Origin: Streptomyces canus
GTDB lineage: Bacteria; Actinomycetota; Actinomycetes; Streptomycetales; Streptomycetaceae
Assembly (NCBI RefSeq): GCF_001514145.1
Contig: NZ_KQ948674.1
Span: forward strand, 124,001-188,000
Direction: 5' to 3'
DNA length: 64,000 bases
The translations under genes were made by a program, and so were the position numbers. The notes below the pieces were generated by a model. The model saw nothing but the letters and a program-made list of their open reading frames with translations. It made no database searches and was not told where the DNA came from. This document shows positions 20,201 to 27,002 of this stretch, piece after piece. Position 1 is the first letter of the stretch. Every line of letters starts with the position of its first letter.

Positions 20201-20806
20201 GCCGCCCTCCCTGCCATGATCAAATACGGGGTCAGCAGCCCCGCCGCCTGCTACGCCTCCAGCATCGGCATCCACGACCGCGCCACCGCGACCACCCTCG
20301 CCACCAACTGCCCCTACCCGGAGCCGACCTTCCGCCAGTTCCTCGACTGGCTCAGCCAGCTCACCACCGACGAGATCACCACCCTCACCGACCCCGACAC
20401 CGCCCGTCTCCTCATCCGCAGCACCGAACGCCGCAGCCCCCGCGCCACCCAGGCCGCGATCCTCAGCGGCACCGGGACCTTCACCTGCCCTCTGCGCGGC
20501 GTCCGCCACAGCGGCAACGACACCCACCTCGCGCAGCTGCCGGCCGGCACCCCCCTCGACCTCGTCCGCGACCCCGGCAACGAGGCCGACCCGAACGCCA
20601 TCCAGGTCCAACACCAAGGGGTCTTCCTCGGATGGATCGCCCGGGAGATCGCCCGCCCGCTCGCCCTCGCCCTCGACGAGGACCCCACACCCCACATCTA
20701 CACACAGCTCACCACCGACGCCCGCTCGATCGCACAGCACAACGGCGCCGACCAGCTCCACAGCCACAACGCGGTCACCCTGACCATCATGCTCGCCCCC
20801 CGGTAA
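17207..20806 (+). CDS. hamB: HamB-like superfamily 2 helicase with C-terminal HIRAN domain
   Basis: The GTG start overlaps the HamA-like stop. The 1199-residue product has Walker A TSAGKT (328-333), a DEGH box (439-442), a CATSTLSQGMNLP motif near 670 and RAGRAGQ near 710, the pattern of Ski2-like helicases. The first 300 residues are helical. Residues about 1090-1150 look like a HIRAN domain (FTCPLRGVRHSGND, then DPGNEADPNAIQV), which binds DNA ends in other proteins. In Hachiman, HamB senses DNA and controls HamA. The HIRAN tail is not something I associate with known HamB proteins. Confidence 0.75.
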   Translation: MKDYNGTLHRLGEEVLTDGDAAPGLRAQLRSHVLGDQISLEGAPVAYTYDLDGMRNGLTLARLGQLTRTPRERRTDPGPLTEIAEAYADLADRYEAAHPQRVELLAIAATMWSLAGYQANAATLAVAFTREARSLFALGENEVFETPTTASPYRIAELTGAVLRRDLDEVSRLGQQTADDLRGLGQRLLGETAEGRADVADAAVLAAYGLAGRAARNLAALWRTGNRAAGHTAVADLRKAASILLDASVADTWTLIDSLAHVAEDIVATSPWLLLRRAATWGRLWEHYLKALIVAERPVIQVWPSQRAALDAGLVDAAARNMAVTMPTSAGKTHIAEWAILHALAPRPGDENRWWLVSRLAVYVVPTRALAAQVERHLAESLELLGLRVSSLFGGAEHVRYEMQLLDFTDVLVVTSEKLDLLLRNMPELSSRLALVLVDEGHAIDRSERGLRLEMLLTRIRRTAPAARLLLLSAVLPNGEDLARWLDPDADATNLAKINWSPSRLRMGVFSWRGREADGQQGAIDYGNGGNGDFFLPRVLTRHKKRVNLFPSAPKDVAAALALHFDRLGPVLIAQPTKVKARAAAKALGEALKKQGAPKLGTADGSFSAEVARRRLEASAEIGRHIGNNHELALMVLGGYAYHHAEVPQAVRNCLERAYRNGALRVLCATSTLSQGMNLPTKTVLVPDTWRGQGERVSVRDFWNTAGRAGRAGQETEGHVVLIAKDSSAAQELRRHYLDRDRIEPVVSTIGWLYYELVIARLGHRPGAGEDLTALDLADPAGGKLAEWAEGLDIQLLALLAEEVVDTPDQHLLEQAAQALLGDTLAAHQLGAQDWSLAPLARFSARRVAAIAQRLPDRPARAAIVRSGLSVQGGTDALAAAEQIQTVLDVRPELLTPEHWPHLQRLILTLAANVHEVQRGIRQKKVAAPALLPLAADWIAGHPAADLHQRHHGNLLTPDITATTSAIDKIIVQDLAWVVSALLQILELRRGVPAEGHLAALPAMIKYGVSSPAACYASSIGIHDRATATTLATNCPYPEPTFRQFLDWLSQLTTDEITTLTDPDTARLLIRSTERRSPRATQAAILSGTGTFTCPLRGVRHSGNDTHLAQLPAGTPLDLVRDPGNEADPNAIQVQHQGVFLGWIAREIARPLALALDEDPTPHIYTQLTTDARSIAQHNGADQLHSHNAVTLTIMLAPR

Positions 20807-20878
20807 CCGCCCGCGCCGCCCAACGCCGGCGGCACGCGGCCGGGGGCGGTTCCGATCCGGCGACGGAACGCCGAACGC

Positions 20879-20909
20879 CGGGGGCAGGCACCCACAGTGC
20901 CCGCCCCCG
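20879..20909. terminator. bidirectional hairpin between convergent genes
   Basis: A stem of 12 pairs with one mismatch (CGGGGGCAGGCAC / GTGCCCGCCCCCG) and a 5-base loop lies between the helicase stop and the end of the minus-strand gene at 20933. There is no clear T tail. Confidence 0.5.
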
Positions 20910-20932
20910 ACGCTCCATCCCCGCCTGATCTC

Positions 20933-21643
20933 CTACACGTCCGAGGCAGCCGCTCCGGCCTGCTGCGCCAGTAGATCATGGACCGCCTGCTCGCCGTAGC
21001 ACTGCGCGAGCAGCCAGAGCTGCGCCTCCAGGCCCTTGTTGTTGACCGCGGTGGCCCGCTCGTCCCCGTCGTCGTGCACGGCGTCGAAGGCGCCATGGGC
21101 GGTCAGATCCGGGTGGACGCCGCTGTTGTGCTGCTGGGAGCTGACCGCGTGCAGTGCCGCGATGACGTGTTCGTCGAGATCGGTCGGATCGACCCGCAGT
21201 TCCTCGGCCCGCTTGACCAGACGGGAGGAGATCAGCTCCCGCTTGATGTCGTAGACGGTCTGCGGGGACGGCATGCGATTCCTCGACTGCGCCGTTCCGG
21301 CCGGGGGAGCGGTGATGTCCTCCGGCTCCGGCAGCTTCCACGAGCCGCTCACCGGGTCGTACACGGCCCTCGTGGCGTACCGCTCGATGAGGTCCGCCTG
21401 CTCGGCCGTCAGACCCTGGCCGCGCTCCGCGGGGTAGAACACGTCGGCGCTGCCGGAAGTCAGGCTCCGCGGGCCGTTGACGCCTCCCAGGCGGTTCAGC
21501 TTCCACAGCACCAGGCCCTGGTGGTCCGGTGAGCTGGCGGTCAGCCCGTACTCGTCCCGTGTTCCGCTCGGGATAAGGGCTGTGGCGCAGCGGACCCACA
21601 TACCCGGGCGGAGCGCTTCGAAGCCGATGGGTGAACTGGGCAT
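20933..21643 (-). CDS. hypothetical protein, 236 aa
   Basis: ATG 21643 follows GGAGG. The N-terminal half has a small beta-rich region (GFEALRPGMWVRC). The C-terminal half is helical, with HVIAALHAVSSQQHN. No family is recognised. It is the first gene after the AT-rich promoter at 21703-21731, about 55 bases away, and so belongs to the same set as the other minus-strand small genes. Confidence 0.65.
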   Translation of the reverse strand: MPSSPIGFEALRPGMWVRCATALIPSGTRDEYGLTASSPDHQGLVLWKLNRLGGVNGPRSLTSGSADVFYPAERGQGLTAEQADLIERYATRAVYDPVSGSWKLPEPEDITAPPAGTAQSRNRMPSPQTVYDIKRELISSRLVKRAEELRVDPTDLDEHVIAALHAVSSQQHNSGVHPDLTAHGAFDAVHDDGDERATAVNNKGLEAQLWLLAQCYGEQAVHDLLAQQAGAAASDV

Positions 21644-21702
21644 GAGCCGTACCTCCGATGATGCGACATCCGTGGGCGAGCGTGACGCCGCACCCGAGGG
21701 AA

Positions 21703-21731
21703 ACAATACATCTGAAAAAATAAGTAAGAAA
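21703..21731 (-). promoter_or_regulatory. AT-rich promoter copy 1
   Basis: Read on the minus strand: -35 TTTCTT (21726-21731), 17-base spacer beginning ACTTATTTTTT, -10 TATTGT (21703-21708). It shares layout and core sequence with copies at 23588, 26893 and 37309 and lies upstream of the gene starting at 21643. Confidence 0.7.
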
Positions 21732-21787
21732 CCATCGATTGATGGGTGCCCACGCTGACCGACCGTGTGTCTGCCGGTCGGCGGCCT

Positions 21788-22390
21788 TCACTCTTCAACG
21801 TCACGGATGGCGCAGTTGTGGCGTCCGTCGTCGTACTCGAAGGCTGCCGTGAAGTCCGCCTTCGATCCGATCCAGCTACTGGATGCCCCTGGAGTGGCAG
21901 GAGTGGAATCGCAGTCCGGATCGCCGTTCAGCCACTCCCAGAGGTCGTCCGCGACTTCGTGGAGGCGGTCATCCTCCAGTGAGACGTAGAACTGGGAGTT
22001 CCCCCCGACTCCAGCGCTGTCGAAGTACTCCCACACGCACACCAGTGACAGGCCGGTCGCCTCCGCAAGGCGGTCGAACACCCGGTTTACATCGTCGGCG
22101 TCGTAGCCATCCACCATGTAGCCGCGCAGATCCTCAAGATCATCCGGGATGTCGTCTGGGGAGGCGGCCAGCCGGTGCGTCTCCTCCTGCAAGGTCGTCA
22201 TGTGTTCGTCGAACGCCTCCTGGAGCATGCGGGCGTCGAGGGGCGTGCGGGTCGTCCACTCGCAGCCCGAGCACGATCCTGCGTAGAGCTGGCGTGCGTC
22301 ATCGTCGGCCGGCTCGCTCAGCATCCGGTGCTGAGACCGGATGTCGTCCATCAGCGGATCGTCGGTGTAGTACGGGGTTACGCCTGACAT
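21788..22390 (-). CDS. hypothetical acidic protein, 200 aa
   Basis: ATG 22390 follows GGAGGAGG. The N-terminal part has a CSGC pair in SCSGCEWTTRT that may bind metal. The C-terminal half is acidic and aromatic (CVWEYFDSAGVG). It ends DFTAAFEYDDGRHN, which resembles YTAAFEWD in the 120-residue protein at 23159. Function is unknown. It follows the DUF4262 gene by about 210 bases in the same direction. Confidence 0.6.
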   Translation of the reverse strand: MSGVTPYYTDDPLMDDIRSQHRMLSEPADDDARQLYAGSCSGCEWTTRTPLDARMLQEAFDEHMTTLQEETHRLAASPDDIPDDLEDLRGYMVDGYDADDVNRVFDRLAEATGLSLVCVWEYFDSAGVGGNSQFYVSLEDDRLHEVADDLWEWLNGDPDCDSTPATPGASSSWIGSKADFTAAFEYDDGRHNCAIRDVEE

Positions 22391-22599
22391 ATGGCGTTCC
22401 TCCTCCATCGGAGCCGGGCTTCTGGTCCTTGACGCGCTCAGTCCCAGCCCGGCATCGGGAGCAGGGAGGCGTTGATGAAGGGATCGGCAATTCGCGGGAC
22501 GCCGGGCCACGACTCCTGTGCGGCGGAACGCGTCTGCGGTGGACCGGGAGGCGGTGGGAGATTCGGGGGGAGCGCAGGCCGACGCCCTACGGCGTGGCG

Positions 22600-23046
22600 C
22601 TAGAGCAGAGCCTGAGCCGCAGCGGTGGTCCGGCAATCGGCGTCCCCGGGGAAGCGGTGCCCGGGGTCGGGCCAGAGGGCTTGCCAGATCGCGGGGAGGG
22701 CGGGAAGGTCCGGGAAGAGTGCGCCGATCACGGGGAAGCGCGCGCTGTCGCTGACGGGGCGGAGCCGGATGCTGTAGCCGTCGTGGAGCAGGCCGTCAAC
22801 GGCTAGTCCTTCGGCGGGAGTTGTGCCGCGCTCCGCCAGTGCCTCCGCGAGGAGGCCAAGCACGTCGCTCGCAATTCCGGGCAGCCCGCTGAACGCGAGC
22901 TCGTAGCCGTGGGTGACATGCAGGCCGACGGTGTAGGCGTACGGCGGCTGCCCGCTGTCGGGGACCGGGAAGATGTGCGGCACGGCGTAACCGCGCGCGG
23001 CCACCTGCTCGGCAAGTCTCTGGAGGTATCGGTCGTGGCGGGTCAT
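22600..23046 (-). CDS. DUF4262 family protein, 148 aa
   Basis: The protein shows the DUF4262 core: PYAYTVGLHVTHGYELAFSG, then a helix, then a beta-rich C-terminus. Members are small, of unknown function, and frequent in actinobacterial accessory DNA. Its ATG overlaps the stop of the 39-codon gene upstream (ATGA), so translation is probably coupled. Confidence 0.75.
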   Translation of the reverse strand: MTRHDRYLQRLAEQVAARGYAVPHIFPVPDSGQPPYAYTVGLHVTHGYELAFSGLPGIASDVLGLLAEALAERGTTPAEGLAVDGLLHDGYSIRLRPVSDSARFPVIGALFPDLPALPAIWQALWPDPGHRFPGDADCRTTAAAQALL

Positions 23047-23162
23047 GCGAGGTAGCCGTCCAGGTGCAGAGTTTCGGAGTCGTCCGAGTCAAGGCCCTCG
23101 GAGGCGTTGACGTCTTCGAAGAGCCACGGACGGACCCGGGGTGCCGTGGCTTCGCGCTTCAC
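23043..23162 (-). CDS. 39-codon gene between overlapping neighbours
   Basis: A GTG start overlaps the TGA of the gene at 23159 (GTGA), and its own TGA overlaps the ATG of the DUF4262 gene (ATGA). GGGACGGGG lies just upstream of the GTG. The peptide has a basic start (VKREATAPRVRPWLF) and an acidic end. The double overlap and codon use argue for real translation. Confidence 0.55.
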   Translation of the reverse strand: MKREATAPRVRPWLFEDVNASEGLDSDDSETLHLDGYLA

Positions 23163-23521
23163 CGCCCCGTCCCTTCCGTCGTAGAAGGGTCCACGCCAGT
23201 GACGTGCAGACTGCTGAGACACGGGAGGGACGCGAGGATCCGATGGATCTCGTACGGCGTATAACGGCCCTTCTTGGTCCGGCCGGTGAGCCGCAGCCAC
23301 AGCTCCACGGACACGGCCGGAACGTGGTGATCACGGGAGTTGATGTAGTCGGCGGGCGGGCACATGTACTGCACGTCGTCCACCACCGTGGTCAGTTCCC
23401 CGAGCGCGATCCGTGCGTGACGCGGAGGGAGCGGCAGCCCTCCGATGTCCCACTCGAATGCGGCGGTGTACTCGACTTCATCGGCCGGGATGCCGAGGTC
23501 GAACGCGACGGCCACCTTCAT
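23159..23521 (-). CDS. hypothetical protein, 120 aa
   Basis: ATG 23521 follows GGAGAGAATTCCG. The beta-rich N-terminus (MKVAVAFDLGIPADEVEY, then TAAFEWDIGG) is followed by a mixed domain with CPPADYINSRDHHVP. It is the first gene after promoter copy 2 (23588-23616). The family is unknown. Confidence 0.65.
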   Translation of the reverse strand: MKVAVAFDLGIPADEVEYTAAFEWDIGGLPLPPRHARIALGELTTVVDDVQYMCPPADYINSRDHHVPAVSVELWLRLTGRTKKGRYTPYEIHRILASLPCLSSLHVTGVDPSTTEGTGR

Positions 23522-23587
23522 CGGAATTCTCTCCTTGGGGTTGGTGATGCTTCCGTGTGCGGGCGAGGTGAACTCGACCCGATCATC

Positions 23588-23616
23588 ACGATACATTGAT
23601 AAAAAGAAGTAGGCAA
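23588..23616 (-). promoter_or_regulatory. AT-rich promoter copy 2
   Basis: Minus strand: -35 TTGCCT (23611-23616), 17-base spacer beginning ACTTCTTTTTA, -10 TATCGT (23588-23593). It lies about 65 bases upstream of ATG 23521. Confidence 0.75.
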
Positions 23617-23639
23617 TCTAGCGAGCGACGGAATAGGCA

Positions 23640-23894
23640 TCAGTCGGTGACCGGCTCGAAGCCCTGGACCTCGTCGACGAGATCGGCATCGTCATCGCGG
23701 GCGTACTCCTCATAAGCGCGCTGGACGGCGTCGCGGTGGCTGTCCACGTCGAAGTCGCAGGCCCAGGCCGTCGATTTGGTCTGGTCGCCGACGAGGGCAT
23801 CGATGGCTGCTTGGTCTCCGTCCGAGACCTGGTGGGAGGACGTGACCACAAGGCGGCCTCGGTCGTCCCAATGCCCGAGCAGTAGCGTCGACAT
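23640..23894 (-). CDS. small acidic hypothetical protein, 84 aa
   Basis: ATG 23894 follows AAAGGA at 11 bases. The product begins with a strand-like segment (LLLGHWDDRGRLVVTSSHQ) and ends in a very acidic helix. It is the last gene of the block that starts downstream of promoter copy 3. The family is unknown. Confidence 0.6.
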   Translation of the reverse strand: MSTLLLGHWDDRGRLVVTSSHQVSDGDQAAIDALVGDQTKSTAWACDFDVDSHRDAVQRAYEEYARDDDADLVDEVQGFEPVTD

Positions 23895-23969
23895 GAGATG
23901 TTGCGGTCCTTTCGGCTCGGACAACCCGGGTCAGGGCGGCAGGGGCGGGGCAGGCGTCGAAGTGGTGCG

Positions 23970-24038
23970 TCAGCGTGACCACGAGCCGTCAGTGCACTTC
24001 TGGGTCACGTACGTCTCGAACCGCCCGCGCAGTTTCAT
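23970..24038 (-). CDS. 22-codon micro-ORF coupled to upstream gene
   Basis: The ATG overlaps the TGA of the 97-residue gene (ATGA), with GAGGAGGGAC upstream. The peptide is basic and contains one Cys and one Trp (MKLRGRFETYV...DGSW). The perfect coupling signal suggests translation. Whether the peptide itself or the coupling matters is unknown. Confidence 0.5.
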   Translation of the reverse strand: MKLRGRFETYVTQKCTDGSWSR

Positions 24039-24328
24039 GCGTGTCCCTCCTCGGTCAGCAGCAGCGCCATGCGCTGCCCGATCGCGTAGGCCTCGGAGGT
24101 GCGGTCGACCTCGACACCTTGCGTCACACCCTGTCGCAGCCCTTCGACGAGAGCGGCGAGCCATGGCGCGCGGTCGGCCGGCGGCATCTCGTACAGCAGC
24201 GGCAGGAGGGGGGTGCGCAGGACGAGGGCGGCCGAACGGTCGGTGTCGCCGTAGCCGGGGCCGTCGTAGGAGGCGAGAGGCGGAATGGGCTGGGGCACGT
24301 GATGGGTCCTGTCCAGTCGGGCGGTCAT
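24035..24328 (-). CDS. hypothetical protein, 97 aa
   Basis: This is a helical protein with the segment LLPLLYEMPPADRAPWLAAL and a C-terminal Leu-rich helix. Its ATG overlaps the stop of a possible 33-residue ORF and its stop overlaps the 22-codon ORF. The family is unknown. Confidence 0.6.
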   Translation of the reverse strand: MTARLDRTHHVPQPIPPLASYDGPGYGDTDRSAALVLRTPLLPLLYEMPPADRAPWLAALVEGLRQGVTQGVEVDRTSEAYAIGQRMALLLTEEGHA

Positions 24329-24426
24329 GCGGTGAATGGATCCGCCGGCAGTTGGATGCGCGCGGCGATGGAATGGAGGACGGTGGCAGGGTCCGAAGCC
24401 CGGATGGGCTGCGGGTATTGGATCAG
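24325..24426 (-). CDS. possible 33-aa ORF with CTG start
   Basis: In the gap between two minus-strand genes, one frame has strong coding character (IRASDPATVLHSIAARIQLP) and ends exactly in the ATGA shared with the next gene. No ATG, GTG or TTG is present. A CTG overlaps the upstream TGA as CTGA, mirroring the other overlaps here. This is suggestive only. Confidence 0.3.
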   Translation of the reverse strand: MIQYPQPIRASDPATVLHSIAARIQLPADPFTA

Positions 24427-24968
24427 GCGAACTCGACGCCGCGACCGACCATCTCCCACCAGAGCCTTCCGGCGTAGCTGCCGAGCACGGCGAGAGACGT
24501 CACGTTGCTTGTGCGGGTCATGCCGTCCAACGCGGTGCAGAGGCTGACGATCAGGTCATCGGTTGAGGCCTTGGTGAGATCGCTGTCGTCGGGAAGGTTC
24601 TTGCCGCTGGGATGGCGTTCCCCTCCCGTGTGCCGCTTGGCCGGTCTTCCCCCAAGGAAGCTCAGAGAGTGCGAAGCCTTGACCGTGAGGTCCGCGTCGG
24701 CGCACTGCTGCTCTGCCTCCCACTGGTCGAACTCGGCAGGGGACATGATGTCGAAGGTCGTCCGGTCCGGGTCGTCAACGAGGATGAGCGCAACGCTCGT
24801 CCCCTGCGCGGTGAGACGGCCTCCCCTGCCGTCCTCGTCCGCAACGATCAGGCGAAGGCGGACGAACTTGGCCAACGTGTCCGCGCGTGCCACGGCGACC
24901 GCGCCATGGCCGATCGTGTAGCCGAACCGAAGGCAATTGCGCTGTGTCTCCGTGAGACGGATCTTCAT
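24423..24968 (-). CDS. hypothetical protein, 181 aa
   Basis: ATG 24968 follows AAGGAG. The N-terminal 60 residues (LTETQRNCLRFGY, later LIVADEDGRGGRLTAQG) look like a small winged-helix or phage-type fold. The middle is polar and the C-terminal helix carries GMTRTSNVTSLAVLG. It lies 31 bases from the upstream gene in the same direction. The family is unknown. Confidence 0.6.
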   Translation of the reverse strand: MKIRLTETQRNCLRFGYTIGHGAVAVARADTLAKFVRLRLIVADEDGRGGRLTAQGTSVALILVDDPDRTTFDIMSPAEFDQWEAEQQCADADLTVKASHSLSFLGGRPAKRHTGGERHPSGKNLPDDSDLTKASTDDLIVSLCTALDGMTRTSNVTSLAVLGSYAGRLWWEMVGRGVEFA

Positions 24969-24999
24969 GGGCGACTCCTTGTCGTAGGGCCACGTTCCG

Positions 25000-25503
25000 T
25001 CAGGCGGTGGCGGCGGGTTCGGAGACCGGCTCAGTGGCGCGCAAGGCGGCGAGCAACGGCGCGACGAACGTCCGGGCGGCGGCGAGGGCGGGCGGGCTCC
25101 AGTAAGGGGAGTGGGCGAGGTAGTGCCACATGGCCTCCGTCACGGGGACGTCGGCCTTGCCCTCGCAGCCCTTGACCTTGCCGGGCTCGAACGCGCCGGT
25201 GATGTCGACGCGGAAGCCGTCGGGCCGTACCACCACGAGGTGTTCAAGCTGGCACGAGCAGACCTCACCGAACATCACGTCGTCGCAGGCGTCCGCGTCC
25301 TCGCAACACGCCGGGTCGATGAAGACGGCCATCGGCCAGCCGGTCTCCTCGGACAGTGCACGGGCGAAGGCGTGGCACTGACCGTACGAGAACGCGAGCT
25401 CAGCGGCCCGGTCCAGGAGACCGAGCGTGACCGTGTGCCGGGCACCGTTCAGCCCGGGCAGGGCCACGCGCAGCCCGCCTTCGGGCGCGGGAGTGGTGGT
25501 CAT
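25000..25503 (-). CDS. hypothetical protein with Cys cluster, 167 aa
   Basis: ATG 25503 follows GAGAAGG. A helical segment with SYGQCHAFARALSEETGW is followed by a beta-rich part with PACCEDADACDD and EVCSCQLEH. The cysteines could bind metal. It is part of the block downstream of promoter copy 3. The family is unknown. Confidence 0.6.
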   Translation of the reverse strand: MTTTPAPEGGLRVALPGLNGARHTVTLGLLDRAAELAFSYGQCHAFARALSEETGWPMAVFIDPACCEDADACDDVMFGEVCSCQLEHLVVVRPDGFRVDITGAFEPGKVKGCEGKADVPVTEAMWHYLAHSPYWSPPALAAARTFVAPLLAALRATEPVSEPAATA

Positions 25504-25565
25504 CAGCAGGACCTTCTCTGAGCCGCGCCCCGCCGGCCGGGCACCAGGGCGCGGAGGAACGGGCA

Positions 25566-26515
25566 TCACGAACGCGGACGCGGCGCGCTGTAGGGGCGAA
25601 CCAGCGTCGGCGATTCCTCGTCGATCAGCCCCCACCAGTCGGGGCGCGCGGCGGCTGACAGGAGCAGACACTGTTCCTCGGACGGCGCGTCCTCGTTGGG
25701 GAGACCGTCCGGCGTCCAGTCGAAGGTGTGTCCCGTCTGGTACAGGCCCTGGATAGCCCGCGACAGCGTTCGCGGGTCCGCCGGATCCACCTGCCCCCAG
25801 GCATCCATCAGCGGGGAGTCATCCGGAAGGGCGGGAAGGAGCGCATCGTCGTCGCCGAACTCGAACAGGATCTTGCCGTCGCCGTCGTGGATGCTGATGA
25901 TCCCCATGAAGTCGCGGGTGTCGTTCTCGTTGAGCACCAGGTACGCGGCGCTGCCACAGTACTGGGCACTGAGGGTGTCGGCGATCAGGCGGGCAAGTGC
26001 ACGGCCCTGGTTGCGAAGCCGCTGTGTCGTGTCGACGAAGCGGGGCCACGTGATCGGCCAGCTCGGCACCTCGGCGTCCAGGAGGGGGATGCCCAGCGGC
26101 GTGCGATTCAGGTTCTCCTCGCCCGGGTGCATCGCGGGCGTCGCAAGGTAGTCGATGCCGAGGGCGGCGTCGATGCGCTGTGCGAGGCTCTCCACGCTGC
26201 CCGGGAGCTGCGGGTCCAGGTCGCCCCAGAGTTCGGCCAACTCCTGGGGTACTGGCTTGGGGAACGGCTCGTAGTCGGCGTAGGGGGAGAAGGTGATCAG
26301 GTCAGTGCCCTCCGCGTCGCGGACTGCCATGAGGTACACCTCCTCGTCGTCCGCCGAGCGGTGCAGCACCAGATGCGCGGCGTCGGGGCGCACTGGAGAC
26401 GGACCGTGGCGCCGATCAATCTGACCATGGAGCGCGCGACGGGCCGTACAGCCTCCTCGGCCTCGTCGAGGTCGGTGAGAGGGGCGAGCCGGGCATCGTG
26501 GATGTTGGTGATCAT
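25566..26515 (-). pseudogene. frameshifted gene encoding an internally duplicated protein
   Basis: The N-terminus begins at ATG 26515, preceded by AAGGA, in one frame (MITNIHDARLAPLTD) and continues in another from about 26385. Adding one base to the G/C run at 26385-26388 restores a 316-residue protein. The restored protein contains two similar units of about 100 residues, RLIGATV...AAHLVLHRS and RLIADTL...AAYLVLNEN, which places the shift precisely. It could be a real mutation or a base-calling error. The family is unknown. It lies downstream of promoter copy 3 between the 64- and 167-residue genes. Confidence 0.6.
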
Positions 26516-26586
26516 GCGGGTGAATCCTTCGTGGTCGGTGGATCTCGCGGGTCACGGGCTGACGATGGAGGCAGGGACGCCGGTCG

Positions 26587-26781
26587 TCAGGGGCCTGCGG
26601 TTACCCCCAGCGCTGCGAGCAGTTGGCGCAGCTTGTCGTGCTGGACGGCCAGGAGCTGTCGCTGAGCGACGGTCAGTTGGGTCTGGCCGTTGGAGGTTCC
26701 CTCCTCGTAGTAGGAGGCGAGGCTGTTGCTCAGATCATCGGCGGCCCGATGGGCTGTCCAGACGGCCGAGAGATCGGACAT
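26587..26781 (-). CDS. small helical hypothetical protein, 64 aa
   Basis: ATG 26781 follows GGAAGAA. The product is almost entirely helical and Gln/Leu-rich (LTVAQRQLLAVQHDKLRQLL), suggesting a coiled coil. It is the first gene after promoter copy 3. Confidence 0.6.
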   Translation of the reverse strand: MSDLSAVWTAHRAADDLSNSLASYYEEGTSNGQTQLTVAQRQLLAVQHDKLRQLLAALGVTAGP

Positions 26782-26892
26782 CGCGGGTTCTTCCTTCAGG
26801 GCCGGGCGAACGCGGACCGCGCGTAGGGCGTTTCGCGTCGATGCGGCGGCGGGATCGGGGAGACGGTCTGCGTCTCCGCCCCAACAGGAACC

Positions 26893-26921
26893 ATTCTACC
26901 CCCTGAAAAAGAAGTAAGCAA
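26893..26921 (-). promoter_or_regulatory. AT-rich promoter copy 3
   Basis: Minus strand: -35 TTGCTT (26916-26921), 17-base spacer beginning ACTTCTTTTTC, -10 TAGAAT (26893-26898). It is the best match to a housekeeping promoter among the four copies and would drive the block 26781 to 23640. Confidence 0.78.
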
Positions 26922-27002
26922 TCAACTTGCAGGTGTTGTCGGTGCCGCCCGGCACAATGGGACGGAACCATCCGACCGGGACCGGCGTGCGAGAGGTGAC
27001 CG

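Noticed and set aside
19207..20928. 573-residue Arg/Pro-rich frame on the plus strand
   Set aside because: It lies in the wrong frame of the helicase gene and shows the Arg/Pro/His-rich composition of a shadow frame.
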